A stretch of 64,000 bases of DNA from Clostridium tepidiprofundi DSM 19306 (lineage in GTDB: Bacteria > Bacillota > Clostridia > Clostridiales > Clostridiaceae), in contig NZ_LTBA01000006.1 of NCBI RefSeq assembly GCF_001594005.1, forward strand, positions 1-64,000, given 5' to 3'. The position numbers and the translations under genes are program-made. The notes beneath the pieces were generated by a model. That model was given only the letters and a program-made list of their open reading frames with translations, was not told the origin of the DNA and ran no database searches. Below, in pieces: positions 8,561 through 18,590 of this stretch (positions are counted from its first letter, which is position 1; each line of letters opens with the position of its first letter).

Positions 8561-9563
8561 CCTCTCCACCTCTTGACATTATTATTTCTCCTGCATCATC
8601 TAATCTTCTTATTATGTTAACAATTTTTTGTTGAGCCTTCTCAACATCCATAAGACGTACTGGTCCTAAGAATTCCATATCTTCCTTCAATGAAGCAGCA
8701 GCTCTCTTTGACTGATTTCTAAATATAGCATCTTGAACTTCTTCAGAACATCCTTTAAGAGCTAATGACAATTCTTTCACATCTACTTCTCTCAAAATTC
8801 TCTGTATTGAAACATCATCAAGAGTGATAATATCTTCAAATACAAACATAGATTCACTAACTTTTTCTGCAAGTTCAGCATCTTCTCTTTCAAGGCTTTC
8901 AGTAATATTCTTTTCAGTTGTTCTATCAACTTGGTTAAGAATATCAACAAGAGACTGAATGCCACCAATTATTGTAGATTCTGTTCTAATAACAGAAGAC
9001 AACTTAGTATCTAGCACTTTCTCAACCTCTTTTATAATCATAGGTGAAGTAGTATTCATAGTTGCTATTCTAAATGCAACTTCACCTTGCAATTCCTCAG
9101 GCAAAGCTGACAAAATTTGAGCACTTTTATCAGGTTGCAAATAGCACAGTATTAATGCAATTGTCTGTGGATGCTCATTAGAAATAACATTTAACAATTG
9201 ATTTGCATCAGCCTTCCTAGCAATAGAAAATGGCCTAAACTGTTGTGTAGCCTCTGTTACCTTTTCTAAAATTTCCTCTGCCCTTTGATTTCCCAATGCC
9301 TTGCCCAATAGCTCACGAGCATAATCAATTCCACCTTCTATTATGTAATCCTTTGCTCTATTCATTTCTATAAATTCATTCAATATTTCTTGTCTTTGCT
9401 CAGCTTTTACCGAACTCATATTCGCTATTTCAAATGTTATTTTTTGAATTTCCCTTTCTGGAAGCTTTTTGATGATTGGAGCAGATGTCTCCGGTCCTAA
9501 AGTTATAAATAAAATTGCAGCCTTCTGAACACCACTTAATTCTCTTTTTTTCGTAGCCATCAT
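8544..9563 (-). CDS. fliG: Flagellar motor switch protein FliG
   Basis: Rotor protein of the C-ring that contacts the stator and the MS-ring. The 339 residues include SGVQKAAILFITLGPETSA at the N-terminus, the EHPQTIALILCYL segment of the middle domain, and the C-terminal torque helix with charged residues (FEDIITLDDVSIQRILREVD), ending near FLGPVRLMDVEKAQQKI. The gene follows fliF with a three-base gap behind GAGGGGTGA. Because the stator gene motA is broken, this rotor may lack its usual partner. Confidence 0.96.
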   Translation of the reverse strand: MMATKKRELSGVQKAAILFITLGPETSAPIIKKLPEREIQKITFEIANMSSVKAEQRQEILNEFIEMNRAKDYIIEGGIDYARELLGKALGNQRAEEILEKVTEATQQFRPFSIARKADANQLLNVISNEHPQTIALILCYLQPDKSAQILSALPEELQGEVAFRIATMNTTSPMIIKEVEKVLDTKLSSVIRTESTIIGGIQSLVDILNQVDRTTEKNITESLEREDAELAEKVSESMFVFEDIITLDDVSIQRILREVDVKELSLALKGCSEEVQDAIFRNQSKRAAASLKEDMEFLGPVRLMDVEKAQQKIVNIIRRLDDAGEIIMSRGGEDAIIV

Positions 9564-9566
9564 ACA

Positions 9567-11129
9567 TCACCCCTCATCCTCTGTAAGCCATGATTTTACA
9601 ATATCAATCACCTGTTCTGGTTTATCTTTCGCATACTTTTTAACTTCCTTAGCTATGTATGCCTGCTCATCGTCTAATTCTAAATTCACTGGTTCAAATC
9701 GCGGTTCCAATTTGGGTTCTATATTATCCCCAATAACGACATCCAATCCATCAAATTCATCGGAATTGACCCTATCAAGTTTTTTAATGAATAAAAATAT
9801 TAAAAATAATACTAATGCTGCACCAAATCCATATGCAATCTTCTTTTCCATCTTTTGCTTATCTGCATTTTTTTGCATATCTTTTAAATTATTTACGGTA
9901 TTTGTTATTAACTCACTGCTCTGTCCAGTAAAATTAAATCCTTCAATGCTTATGCTATCGCCTCTATCCATATTAAACCCTATAATAGAAGCAACCGTAT
10001 TTCTTATCTTATTCTTTGTTTTATCATCAAGAATGCCCTTACTTTCATCTACCGTAAGAGAAACACTTATTTTTTCTATTCTACCCGGTGCCTGAATATT
10101 AGTTTGTCTTATCTTAGGCACATCATAGTTATATGTAATTTCGGAATGTTTACTAGTTACATTGTTACTGCCTTCATCAATGCTTGGTGTAAAATTATTA
10201 TCAACAGGACTGCTTGAAGCACTCGTATCGCCACTATTTGATGTATTTAATATCTGCTTCTCGCTAACTTTAACACCTTCCTTGTAATCAATACTTTCAG
10301 CTTCTCTCTTATCAAAATTCATATCTACAGTAACTGCTACCCTAAAACCATTTTTATAGGTGGGCTCTAAAATAGATAATATTTTATTCTTTATATCTTC
10401 TTCATACTGCTTTCTAATCTGCAATTGCTTATCGGTGGATATTATTCCATCTTTTTCATCACCAAACAACCCTTTTGTCGCCAATACCATATCATTAACA
10501 GCAATTTGAACATTTTCCTTAGGTAAATTTTTAACTCCCCCAGTAAGCAATGCTACTATAGCTTTCACTTGACTTTTACTGAGTTCTTTAACACCTGGTT
10601 TAAGTTTAATCGCTACTGCAGCCTGCGCAGGTGCTGTTTCTCTAACGAATGCTGTTTCTTCTGGGAGAACTAAATTTACAATACAATCCTTCACTTCATC
10701 AAACGACTTAATCATCCTTTCCATTTGACCTTGAAGGGCTCTTTGATATTTTACCTTATTCTCAAAATCAGTCGCCACCATACCGCTTGAATTAAATAAT
10801 TCCCACCCTGGACTTCCATCAGTAAACTGCACATTAGAATACATCTTCATTCTAAGCGAGTCCACCTGCTCATATGGTACTAAAATACTTTTTCCTTCTA
10901 TTTTGTAATCTATTTTATCATCATCAAGCTTTTTTATAACTGCTCCAGAATCAGTAGCAGATAAATCAGAAAATAACACTTCATATTTGGTTGTATTAAC
11001 AGTAATAGTTAAATATATAATAGCTATAATAAAACTTACAAAAAGCACCCCAAAAGCTATTTTTCTTCCTTTACTCAAGCTTTTAAATTTTTCAGATACT
11101 TTCTTAATTGTCGAAGAAAGCTTATTCAT
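9567..11129 (-). CDS. fliF: Flagellar MS-ring protein FliF
   Basis: Membrane-anchored ring on which the basal body is built. It has two transmembrane segments, near the N-terminus (FGVLFVSFIIAIIYLTI) and near the C-terminus (FGAALVLFLIFLFI). Between them are the ring-building motifs, including LRMKMYSNVQFTDGSPGWELF, YQRALQGQMERMIKSF and ARVNLVLPEE-like CIVNLVLPEETAF. The ATG at 11129 follows AGGAG with eight bases of spacing; the GTG nine bases upstream directly abuts it and is unlikely. At about 520 residues it has normal length. Confidence 0.95.
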   Translation of the reverse strand: MNKLSSTIKKVSEKFKSLSKGRKIAFGVLFVSFIIAIIYLTITVNTTKYEVLFSDLSATDSGAVIKKLDDDKIDYKIEGKSILVPYEQVDSLRMKMYSNVQFTDGSPGWELFNSSGMVATDFENKVKYQRALQGQMERMIKSFDEVKDCIVNLVLPEETAFVRETAPAQAAVAIKLKPGVKELSKSQVKAIVALLTGGVKNLPKENVQIAVNDMVLATKGLFGDEKDGIISTDKQLQIRKQYEEDIKNKILSILEPTYKNGFRVAVTVDMNFDKREAESIDYKEGVKVSEKQILNTSNSGDTSASSSPVDNNFTPSIDEGSNNVTSKHSEITYNYDVPKIRQTNIQAPGRIEKISVSLTVDESKGILDDKTKNKIRNTVASIIGFNMDRGDSISIEGFNFTGQSSELITNTVNNLKDMQKNADKQKMEKKIAYGFGAALVLFLIFLFIKKLDRVNSDEFDGLDVVIGDNIEPKLEPRFEPVNLELDDEQAYIAKEVKKYAKDKPEQVIDIVKSWLTEDEG

Positions 11130-11159
11130 TTTTAGCACTCCTAACCTATAAACAAATTA

Positions 11160-11456
11160 CTATATTTGCATTCTGCTTATTTCTTTGTATGCATCAACCA
11201 ATTTATTTCTAATTTCTACAGCTAATTCCAATGAAAGCTTTGCTTCTTGTGTTGAAATCATAACTTGATGAATATCTACATTCCCACCTTCTATAAATTC
11301 TTGAGTAGTTTTTTCTGCATGTATCTGTTTTTCATTTACATCATCTAATTTTTCTTTAAATACCGACAAAAAGTTCTCGTTTTTATCAAAATTTTCATTT
11401 TTTTTGATTTTACTAATCCCATTAGCAAAACTACCATCTGTACTATTTATTCTCAT
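11160..11456 (-). CDS. fliE: Flagellar hook-basal body protein FliE
   Basis: Small rod-junction protein that links the MS-ring to the rod. The 98 residues end in the family-typical block DIHQVMISTQEAKLSLELAV, followed by EIRNKLVDAYKEISRMQI. The variable, charged N-terminus (KKNENFDKNENF) is also usual. It is packed between flgC and fliF. Confidence 0.93.
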   Translation of the reverse strand: MRINSTDGSFANGISKIKKNENFDKNENFLSVFKEKLDDVNEKQIHAEKTTQEFIEGGNVDIHQVMISTQEAKLSLELAVEIRNKLVDAYKEISRMQI

Positions 11457-11471
11457 AGTTTACTCTCCTTT

Positions 11472-11906
11472 TTATCTACCAATTTCTAAACTCTTTGCAA
11501 ACATATTTTTTTCTTCATTCATTACAGTTACATTAGCCTCATAAGCTCTTGACGCAACCATTAAATCCGCCATTTCATTTAAAATATTAACATTAGGCAT
11601 TAAAACATACCCATCCTTATCAGCATCTGGATGTGTTGGATCATACACTTTCCTCAGTGGTGATTTATCTTCAGTAATACTCACAGCTTTAATACCTAAC
11701 ATTTCTTTTTTGGTATCTCCTGTTAATTTATCAATTTCATTTTGCAAATTTTCTTTAAATACCGCAACCTTTCTTCTATATGGTTGTCCATTTTCACCTC
11801 TAGTTGTTTCTGCATTTGCAATATTTGAAGAAATAGTATCCATCCTAAGTCTTTCAGCTGCTAATCCACTAGCAGTAATTCTCATAGTTCTAAATGCTTC
11901 AATCAT
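11472..11906 (-). CDS. flgC: Flagellar basal-body rod protein FlgC
   Basis: Proximal rod subunit, exported by the flagellar apparatus. It shows the rod signature [21 protein letters not shown] near residues 12-32 and the C-terminal partner helix [20 protein letters not shown]. The internal [20 protein letters not shown] segment is diagnostic for FlgC. The length of 144 residues is normal. Confidence 0.96.
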   Translation of the reverse strand: MIEAFRTMRITASGLAAERLRMDTISSNIANAETTRGENGQPYRRKVAVFKENLQNEIDKLTGDTKKEMLGIKAVSITEDKSPLRKVYDPTHPDADKDGYVLMPNVNILNEMADLMVASRAYEANVTVMNEEKNMFAKSLEIGR

Positions 11907-11912
11907 AATATA

Positions 11913-12308
11913 CTATCTTCCCCCTTTTATTACGAAATCTCTCATGGAAAATCTGTTTCTTATCTCTGATACTAATGCGTTATACATCAAAGTATTAGAC
12001 GCAAGTTTCACCATTTCGTTATCAATATCGACATTATTCCCATCTTTTCTCATACTCGAACTTTCATCTCTAACAACTCTAACATCATCATCAAATCCAC
12101 TAGATGAAAAATGTTTTTTATCAGTAACCTTCATAGAAATATCCTTGTTGTCATTCAACATTTCATCAAAAACAACATCAAATTTCTTATACCCTTTTGT
12201 GTTAATATTAGCTATATTATGTGCTATAACTTTTTGTTGTAACACAGAAGCATTCATTCTTTTTCTGATAAGATTATATGTATTTAGACTTATTGAACTA
12301 TTTTTCAC
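11913..12308 (-). CDS. flgB: Flagellar basal-body rod protein FlgB
   Basis: Proximal rod subunit and first gene of the operon. The motif NASVLQQKVIAHNIANINTKGY and the C-terminal helix DIDNEMVKLASNTLMYNALV are the paired rod helices. I set the start at the GTG at 12308 because GGGGGAG lies six bases before it; a longer frame begins at 12341 but has no ribosome site. No regulatory site was securely recognised in the AT-rich sequence upstream. Confidence 0.92.
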   Translation of the reverse strand: MKNSSISLNTYNLIRKRMNASVLQQKVIAHNIANINTKGYKKFDVVFDEMLNDNKDISMKVTDKKHFSSSGFDDDVRVVRDESSSMRKDGNNVDIDNEMVKLASNTLMYNALVSEIRNRFSMRDFVIKGGR

Positions 12309-12730
12309 AAAAATCTCCCCCTTTACAAGATTATTTGACAAAAAAAGAATAATTCCTGCTTTAAATTAAACTTTACTAAATAAAAAATTAAAACTGATAT
12401 TGATATTAATAAATTTCAAAATTTACTATTGTACTAGAATTATTATACAATAAATCCAGTGAAATTTAAATGCTATTTTAAATTTAAATATATTTTTTAT
12501 TAAAATCGCCATAAATATTTATAAACAACTTATTATATACATATAATACTATCTTATTCCATAATTCGCAATGCTAAGTTGAATTTTTAATAAATTCATA
12601 TATATATATAATAATACATAATAATACTACAACACTAATACGATTATGACCTAAACAGTATGCAAACTATAAACTCATTTTGCTAAAGCAAAGCTTCAGA
12701 ACTTCAGTTAGAGATTCTATTCCAGACGAA
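12309..12730. other. AT-rich region upstream of flgB, with a dispersed repeat
   Basis: About 420 non-coding bases between the start of the flagellar operon and the yebC terminator. The sequence is extremely AT-rich and presumably contains the flagellar promoter, but no single box pair stands out. A dispersed repeat copy occupies about 12671-12718 (AAACTCATTTTGCTAAAGCA onward), closely matching 60933-60980. Confidence 0.5.
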
Positions 12731-12784
12731 ACAAAAATCACTCCTTACTGAACATAATTCAAATCATATTCAGTAAGGAGTGAT
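12731..12784 (-). terminator. Intrinsic terminator after yebC
   Basis: A perfect 16-bp stem (12737-12752 pairing with 12769-12784) with a 16-base loop. On the minus strand it is followed by TTTTTG, so it ends transcription coming from yebC. Confidence 0.8.
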
Positions 12785-12891
12785 TAATACCATAATCAAC
12801 ACAATAGTACATTTGATATATTCCTTAATAAATAAACTTTTCCTCACAAACATCGCAACTGTGAAGTTCTGGTAAAAACTACTGAAATAAC

Positions 12892-13632
12892 TTATCCCTC
12901 AAACTCTTCAGGAAAATCAGCATTGTGATACACATTTTGCACATCATCGTCATCCTCAAGAGAATCAATAAGTTTCTGCATCTTAGTTGCCTTATCCATA
13001 TCTAATTCCACATAATTATCAGGTACCATAGTTATCTCTGCTGATAGGAATTCATATCCTGCTTTTTCAAGTTCTTCTCTGACAGTTGAGAATTCAGCTG
13101 GCTCAGTATATATTTCATATACTTCATCTTCTGCACTAAAATCTTCTGCACCCGCATCTAAAGCTGCCATCATAATCTCATCTTCATCTATGTCTTCTTT
13201 TTTCTCAATAACAATTTGTCCTTTTTTATTAAACATCCATCCTACGCATCCACTAGCACCAAGATTGCCTCCAAATTTATCGAATAAATGTCTAACATTA
13301 CCAGCACTTCTATTCTTATTATCCGTAAGTACTTCAACAATAACAGCTACTCCAGCTGGACCATATCCTTCATAAACTATCTCTTCATAATTAACACCAG
13401 CCAAATCCCCTGAAGCCTTTTTAATTGCTCTTTCTATAGAATCCTTAGGCATATTGTTAGCCTTTGCTTTTGCAATAACATCTCTTAATCTAGGATTAGC
13501 ATCTAAATTTGCTCCACCATTCTTAACAGCGATAGCTATTTCTTTCCCTATTTTTGTAAATATTTTTCCCCTTTTTGCATCAACTTTGCTTTTCTTGGCC
13601 TGTATATTATGCCATTTAGAGTGTCCTGACAT
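12892..13632 (-). CDS. yebC: YebC/PmpR-TACO1 family protein
   Basis: Member of the YebC family, described as DNA-binding regulators in some bacteria and as ribosome-associated translation factors in others. The N-terminus [20 protein letters not shown], the segment [19 protein letters not shown] and the block [20 protein letters not shown] are characteristic. At 246 residues it is full length. It is the last gene of a minus-strand run and is followed by a strong terminator. Confidence 0.96.
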   Translation of the reverse strand: MSGHSKWHNIQAKKSKVDAKRGKIFTKIGKEIAIAVKNGGANLDANPRLRDVIAKAKANNMPKDSIERAIKKASGDLAGVNYEEIVYEGYGPAGVAVIVEVLTDNKNRSAGNVRHLFDKFGGNLGASGCVGWMFNKKGQIVIEKKEDIDEDEIMMAALDAGAEDFSAEDEVYEIYTEPAEFSTVREELEKAGYEFLSAEITMVPDNYVELDMDKATKMQKLIDSLEDDDDVQNVYHNADFPEEFEG

Positions 13633-13706
13633 ACTAAAACTCTCCTTCCAATATATCTTCGTAAATTTCTAACTTATTATAACATGGTCAATACTAACTC
13701 TCAAGT

Positions 13707-14351
13707 CTAACACAAGTATAGCCTATTTTCTGATTTAAAATAATACTCTTCATCACCTTCATAGACAACTACTCTACCATTTGTAACTTCTACGATTTCA
13801 CTTTTTAGCTTCTCTAATTCTGACAATTCACAATACAGCAAAATAGAAACCTTATCAGAATAATTAATATTTTCTATATTCCAATTGTTTTTATTACAAT
13901 AGTATTGAACCTTTCCTAACAATTCATACTCTATCTCAATATTAATAGGGCAACCTAGTACCTTTTCAACTATTTCAGCCTTTTTAACTGCTAATGATGC
14001 TGCTTTAGAATAAGCTCTAGTTAGTCCCCCTGCCCCTAACAATACTCCTCCAAAATATCTTGTAACTACAATAACAACATCTGTTAAATTATTCTTCTTA
14101 ATAACATCTAAAACAGGCATTCCGCCTGTACCCTTAGGCTCTCCATCATCACTATACCTCTGTACTCCCATATTATTACCTATAACGTATGCATACACAT
14201 TATGTCTAGCTTCCCTATGTTGACCTTTAATAGTATTTATAAAATCTTTTGCTTCTTCTTCACTGTCAACTCTCTTAACAGTTCCAATAAAAACTGATTT
14301 TTTTTCTTCAAATTTTGAACTAGCATCATACCTAACAGTAAAATATCCCAT
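13707..14351 (-). CDS. YigZ/IMPACT family protein
   Basis: UPF0029 (IMPACT/YigZ) family protein of unknown precise function. The diagnostic block lies around residues 75-115: DDGEPKGTGGMPVLDVIK, then TDVVIVVTRYFGGVLLGAGG and LTRAYSKAA. A C-terminal DUF1949-type ferredoxin-like half (ELLGKVQYYCNKNN) follows. The 214-residue length is normal. It sits between yebC and a MocR regulator. Confidence 0.92.
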   Translation of the reverse strand: MGYFTVRYDASSKFEEKKSVFIGTVKRVDSEEEAKDFINTIKGQHREARHNVYAYVIGNNMGVQRYSDDGEPKGTGGMPVLDVIKKNNLTDVVIVVTRYFGGVLLGAGGLTRAYSKAASLAVKKAEIVEKVLGCPINIEIEYELLGKVQYYCNKNNWNIENINYSDKVSILLYCELSELEKLKSEIVEVTNGRVVVYEGDEEYYFKSENRLYLC

Positions 14352-14390
14352 ATCACTTCTCCATTCTCTTAAACCAATATTTGTGGAAAA

Positions 14391-15794
14391 TTAACATTTT
14401 AAAATATCCGCTATAATTTTAATACCTTCTTCTATTTTATTATCATCAAGCTGCGAAAAACCCAACCTAAAGAACTTATTACCATCTGAGCTATTTTTAT
14501 AAAACAACACCCCAGGGGTAATTAATACTTTTCTTCTTCTACATTCATAAAACAATTTAACAGAATCAAAATCATCATTCAATATTTTAAAGTAAATATT
14601 GAACCCCCCTCCAGGTTCATAAAATTCAACATAATCTTTAATATTATGATTTATCATTTTAATCATATAGGTATATTTATCATAATATATTTTATTTAAA
14701 AAATTTACATGTTCATCCCATAATCCTTTATTGATATATAAATCCAATGCTCTTTGCATTAAACTCGAAGTTGATATATCTGTGTTTATTTTGGATTTCT
14801 GCATATTTTCTTTAAACTTTTTTGGTGATACCAAATATCCAAGCCTTATTCCTGGAAGAAATATCTTAGAAAAACTCTTTATATATATAACTCTATCATT
14901 AGTATCTAAGCTCTTAAAACTACAATACTCTATTTTATCATCATAAATCAATTCAGATAAATAATCATCCTCTATTATGTAAAAATCGTATTTTTGTGCT
15001 AATTCCAATATTTTAATTTTTTTCTCTAAACTATAGCTGAACCCTGTAGGATTTTGGAAATAACTCATTGTATAAAAACATTTTATCCTGTTTTTCTTTA
15101 GTATCTCTTCTAATGCATTGATATCAATTCCATCATTCTTAATTTCAACTTCAAAAATATTAGCTCTTCTCCATCTAAAAACAGATAAAGCCCCTATATA
15201 AGTAGGCCTTTCTACAATAATATTGTCATTAACATTTATTAGAGCTTTAGAGGCAATATCTATTCCCTGCTGAGCACCTGAAACAATCAAAATATCATCT
15301 TTATCTAATTTTTCATCCCAAAAACAATAGCTTATACTCTTTCTTAAGCCTTCAAAACCTAATCCCTCTTTGTAAACGAATGCCTCTGCACCATACTTGT
15401 CTAAAACCTCATTTAATACTTTCTTGAATATCTTTACTGGAAAATATGTACTACAAGCCGTTTCACCAGTAAAATCTATATAATCTTTAAGCAAATCAGG
15501 TGACAGATTTTTGAACATTTTGCTGTATTCATTTTTAAATTTTAAATTAATATCTCTCTTTTTTGCATATGTGCCACTACCTATTTTTTGTACAGCAAAC
15601 CCCTCTGTTTGAAGTTTATTATATGCCTTTATTATAGTATCCTTATTAACATCTAAAAAACTCGATAATTTCCTTATAGAAGGTAATTTTTCACCTTCCT
15701 TTATATCATTTTTTTCTATAAGACACTTAATGTGTTTCGATATTTGTATATATAATGGTCTTTCAAAATCAAAATCAATATAATACTTATCCAT
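14391..15794 (-). CDS. MocR/PdxR-type GntR regulator with aminotransferase domain
   Basis: Transcription factor combining an N-terminal GntR winged helix (PLYIQISKHIKCLIEKNDIK, then GEKLPSIRKLSSFLDVNKDT) with a fold-type I aminotransferase-like domain. The expected PLP lysine is in VIYIKSFSKIFLPGIRLGY, and an NPTG loop (YFQNPTGFSY) is present. Members often control vitamin B6 or amino-acid genes; the target here is unknown. The start is taken at the ATG at 15794 behind GGTGA; a GTG at 15803 is possible. It follows the nucleotidyltransferase gene almost without a gap. Confidence 0.9.
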   Translation of the reverse strand: MDKYYIDFDFERPLYIQISKHIKCLIEKNDIKEGEKLPSIRKLSSFLDVNKDTIIKAYNKLQTEGFAVQKIGSGTYAKKRDINLKFKNEYSKMFKNLSPDLLKDYIDFTGETACSTYFPVKIFKKVLNEVLDKYGAEAFVYKEGLGFEGLRKSISYCFWDEKLDKDDILIVSGAQQGIDIASKALINVNDNIIVERPTYIGALSVFRWRRANIFEVEIKNDGIDINALEEILKKNRIKCFYTMSYFQNPTGFSYSLEKKIKILELAQKYDFYIIEDDYLSELIYDDKIEYCSFKSLDTNDRVIYIKSFSKIFLPGIRLGYLVSPKKFKENMQKSKINTDISTSSLMQRALDLYINKGLWDEHVNFLNKIYYDKYTYMIKMINHNIKDYVEFYEPGGGFNIYFKILNDDFDSVKLFYECRRRKVLITPGVLFYKNSSDGNKFFRLGFSQLDDNKIEEGIKIIADILKC

Positions 15795-15806
15795 ACAGTT
15801 CACCAG

Positions 15807-16700
15807 CTATATTGTATATACATTTTCTTTAAACAACTCATTACTACTATCTAAATAAAAACTCCTTTTCACCTTTTTTATTATTTGCTTTTTAAAGAGT
15901 CTATCTAATATCAATTCAGCTTTGATATCAAAACCATAAAATTGACTATCTCTCCTTATTTCATCTGAACTCAATAGTTCATCTTTTTCTTTCATATAAT
16001 CTAAAAGCATATAGCAAATATTTCTCAAATTATTATCTATCTCATTTTCTATATACTTTAATGTATTTTCTATTGCTTCCTTAACATCTTTGCTCTCAAA
16101 GAATAATTCATTTACGATGTTATAGAATTCACTATTTGTATTTATACACATTGTAAGCACATCTCTTGTTACAGTATATCCATTAAAGTTAACATATAGT
16201 TTTGAAAAGTCATTTACGCATTTTATTGCAAGATTATATGCTGTTGGTAAAACATCATTTGATATATATTTTTTACATTCAGATATGTACGCAAGAACCC
16301 TTCCAAGATAAACCAAATTTTTAATTCCTCTGTATTTATCAGTATAAAATCTACCTTGATCATACTTAGTTGTAATATCCATATCCTTTGAAAAAACCAA
16401 TTTAGATGATGCTATTAATCTATTACTATAGCCCTTATCCATACTCTTAATATGTAATTTCATAAAATCACTCTTATTTATGAATCTAAAATGTATAGGT
16501 ATATCATTTATATTGGTATAAACATTTTTAATATAATCTAATTCACCTTCTATTACAACAAACATATCAATATCCGATTCTTCCCAAAAATCCCCAGACA
16601 CCATTGAACCAAATACCAAAACAGCAAGTACATTTTTATCCTCTTTCATTCTATCAACTATTGTATTAAACGCTTTTTGATATTGCATTACTGTATTCAT
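15807..16700 (-). CDS. Nucleotidyltransferase-domain protein
   Basis: An N-terminal minimal nucleotidyltransferase (Pol beta superfamily) domain is shown by VFGSMVSGDFWEESDIDMFV, with the G-S helix and the Asp-x-Asp pair that binds metal. The rest (residues 130-297) is helical and ends in a possible winged-helix segment (GFDIKAELILDRLFKKQIIK). The substrate is not predictable; related domains modify antibiotics, tRNAs or proteins. AGGAGG precedes the ATG. It is co-directional with the MocR gene four bases downstream, so both are probably co-transcribed. Confidence 0.8.
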   Translation of the reverse strand: MNTVMQYQKAFNTIVDRMKEDKNVLAVLVFGSMVSGDFWEESDIDMFVVIEGELDYIKNVYTNINDIPIHFRFINKSDFMKLHIKSMDKGYSNRLIASSKLVFSKDMDITTKYDQGRFYTDKYRGIKNLVYLGRVLAYISECKKYISNDVLPTAYNLAIKCVNDFSKLYVNFNGYTVTRDVLTMCINTNSEFYNIVNELFFESKDVKEAIENTLKYIENEIDNNLRNICYMLLDYMKEKDELLSSDEIRRDSQFYGFDIKAELILDRLFKKQIIKKVKRSFYLDSSNELFKENVYTI

Positions 16701-16727
16701 AAACTAGACACCTCCTGTGCTAATAAT

Positions 16728-17186
16728 TCATTTATATTTTTTACCTATATTTATCATTATCCTTAACTTACATTTAAGAGCTTTAAGCACTTCATCAGAC
16801 AAGTCATTTACATCATACACCAAATCCAATGCATCTTTAATCTTTGAACTTTTCCCAAAATTTGTTTGAGCAATATTTCTTGCTGATGAGGCATAATTTT
16901 CAGATGCAAATCCTAAAATATGCAAAGAATTGAGTAGTGGAAAAACTTCTGTATCATAATATAATCTTTCAGTTAAATTTAGGTCGAGCTTAGCCAATTC
17001 TTGTCTTAATATGTTGATTTCAGCAATACTAGCTGAAACCTTTTTTAACTCCTCAGGAATATATAATTCACTATTCGTTTCTCCACTACAATCATTTAAT
17101 ATTTTATAAACATTATTTTTAACATTTTCTTTTGAATTCATTTTAGAAAGTTGTTCTAATAACTTTTCTATATCTTTATCATTCAT
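16728..17186 (-). CDS. Unknown helical protein
   Basis: I do not recognise this 152-residue protein. It is predicted helical, rich in Leu, Lys, Asn and Glu, with no signal peptide or membrane segment. Notable stretches are EINILRQELAKLDLNLTERL and LRIMINIGKKYK at the end. It lies between the amidohydrolase and the nucleotidyltransferase with short gaps, so it is probably part of that transcript. The ribosome site (GTAGGT) is weak. Confidence 0.6.
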   Translation of the reverse strand: MNDKDIEKLLEQLSKMNSKENVKNNVYKILNDCSGETNSELYIPEELKKVSASIAEINILRQELAKLDLNLTERLYYDTEVFPLLNSLHILGFASENYASSARNIAQTNFGKSSKIKDALDLVYDVNDLSDEVLKALKCKLRIMINIGKKYK

Positions 17187-17218
17187 GAAATACCTACAAA
17201 TTCATTAATATATAGTAT

Positions 17219-18505
17219 TTATATAAGATTTTCGCAAAATTTATTACTTTCATAAAGAACCTTTTCTTCATCAATATTTAAAAACTCGCCATTGTATAAT
17301 ACTATCTCTCCATTTATTATAACAGTATGAACTTCATTTCCAGAAGCTGCAAATACAATATTCGAGTCAATATCATATCTTGGAATCATATTCGGTCTAT
17401 TCATATCAATCATAACCAAATCAGCTTTATATCCCTCTTCTATTCTTCCTAACTTTTGAAATCCTAATGCTTTTGCACCATTTATAGTTCCTATATTTAA
17501 CATATCAGAACCATTTAATTTTGTGGTATCTTTATACCATAATTTCTGAAGAAGAGCTCCTGTTTCCATTTCTTCAAACATATTTAAATTATTATTGCTT
17601 GAAGTACCATCTGTTCCTAAACAAACATTAACTCCATTATCTAACATTTCTGCAATTCTTGCAACACCACTAGCAAGTTTCATATTGCTTTGAGGATTAT
17701 ATGCAACACTAACTTCTTTATCTCTTAAAATGTCAATATCATTATCAGTCATATGAACACAATGAGCTCCAACCACCTTATTATCAAGTATTCCAGTGCT
17801 TAAAAGGAATTCTGTTGGTGTCAAATCATATTTGCTTTTAATCATATCCACTTCATCTTGTGTTTCTGATATATGTATATGCACACCTATATATTGCTGT
17901 TTTGCTATTTCAGCAACCCTTATTAATGCTTCTTTACTCAAAGTATACGGTGCATGAGGTGCAATCATAGTCTTTATCATATCTTCGTTTTTTGAATATT
18001 CCTTTACAAAATCATTTAATTGAACTGCACTTTTTAACTGTTCTTCCCATGCATCACCAATTATAGGCGTACCTAACACAGCTCTAATATTAAATTCCTG
18101 AGCAACTTCTAACACTTCTTTCTGAAAAAAATACATATCATTGAATGTTGTAGTACCTGTTCTAATCATTTCAATAATTGCTAACTTTGCTCCAACTCTT
18201 ATATGCTCTTCTCTAAATTTTGCTTCCATAGGCCATATCTTTTCATTTAACCATTTCATAAGAGGGAGCCCTTCTCCATACCCTCTTAATAAAGTCATAG
18301 CTGCATGAGTATGACAATTAACCAATCCTGGCATAACACATGAATTCTTTCCATTAATAATTTTATAATCTTTACAATCACCATTGTACTCTCCATACCC
18401 TACTTCTTTTATTTTTTCCTGATTTATTACAATGTATCCATTTTTTATTATATCATTATTTTCATTCATTGTAACAATAGAAACATCCTTAATTATAATA
18501 TTCAT
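17219..18505 (-). CDS. mtaD: Amidohydrolase, MTA/SAH deaminase type
   Basis: Probable 5'-methylthioadenosine / S-adenosylhomocysteine deaminase of the TrzA/ATZ group of metal-dependent amidohydrolases. Metal ligands are visible in NCHTHAAMTLLRGYGE (about 62-77), in GVHIHISETQDEV, in VGAHCVHMTD and in CLGTDGTSSNNN. The flanking DLVMIDMNRPNMIPRYD segment is typical. At 428 residues the length is normal. Related purine-derived substrates are possible, so the symbol is tentative. It lies downstream of hflX on the same strand. Confidence 0.82.
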   Translation of the reverse strand: MNIIIKDVSIVTMNENNDIIKNGYIVINQEKIKEVGYGEYNGDCKDYKIINGKNSCVMPGLVNCHTHAAMTLLRGYGEGLPLMKWLNEKIWPMEAKFREEHIRVGAKLAIIEMIRTGTTTFNDMYFFQKEVLEVAQEFNIRAVLGTPIIGDAWEEQLKSAVQLNDFVKEYSKNEDMIKTMIAPHAPYTLSKEALIRVAEIAKQQYIGVHIHISETQDEVDMIKSKYDLTPTEFLLSTGILDNKVVGAHCVHMTDNDIDILRDKEVSVAYNPQSNMKLASGVARIAEMLDNGVNVCLGTDGTSSNNNLNMFEEMETGALLQKLWYKDTTKLNGSDMLNIGTINGAKALGFQKLGRIEEGYKADLVMIDMNRPNMIPRYDIDSNIVFAASGNEVHTVIINGEIVLYNGEFLNIDEEKVLYESNKFCENLI

Positions 18506-18590
18506 TTAGCATATACCTCTCTTTCGACAATTCCGTAAACTTCTTTTTGTGTATTATACACTATTAGTTGAATTTTTTCTATACACATAA

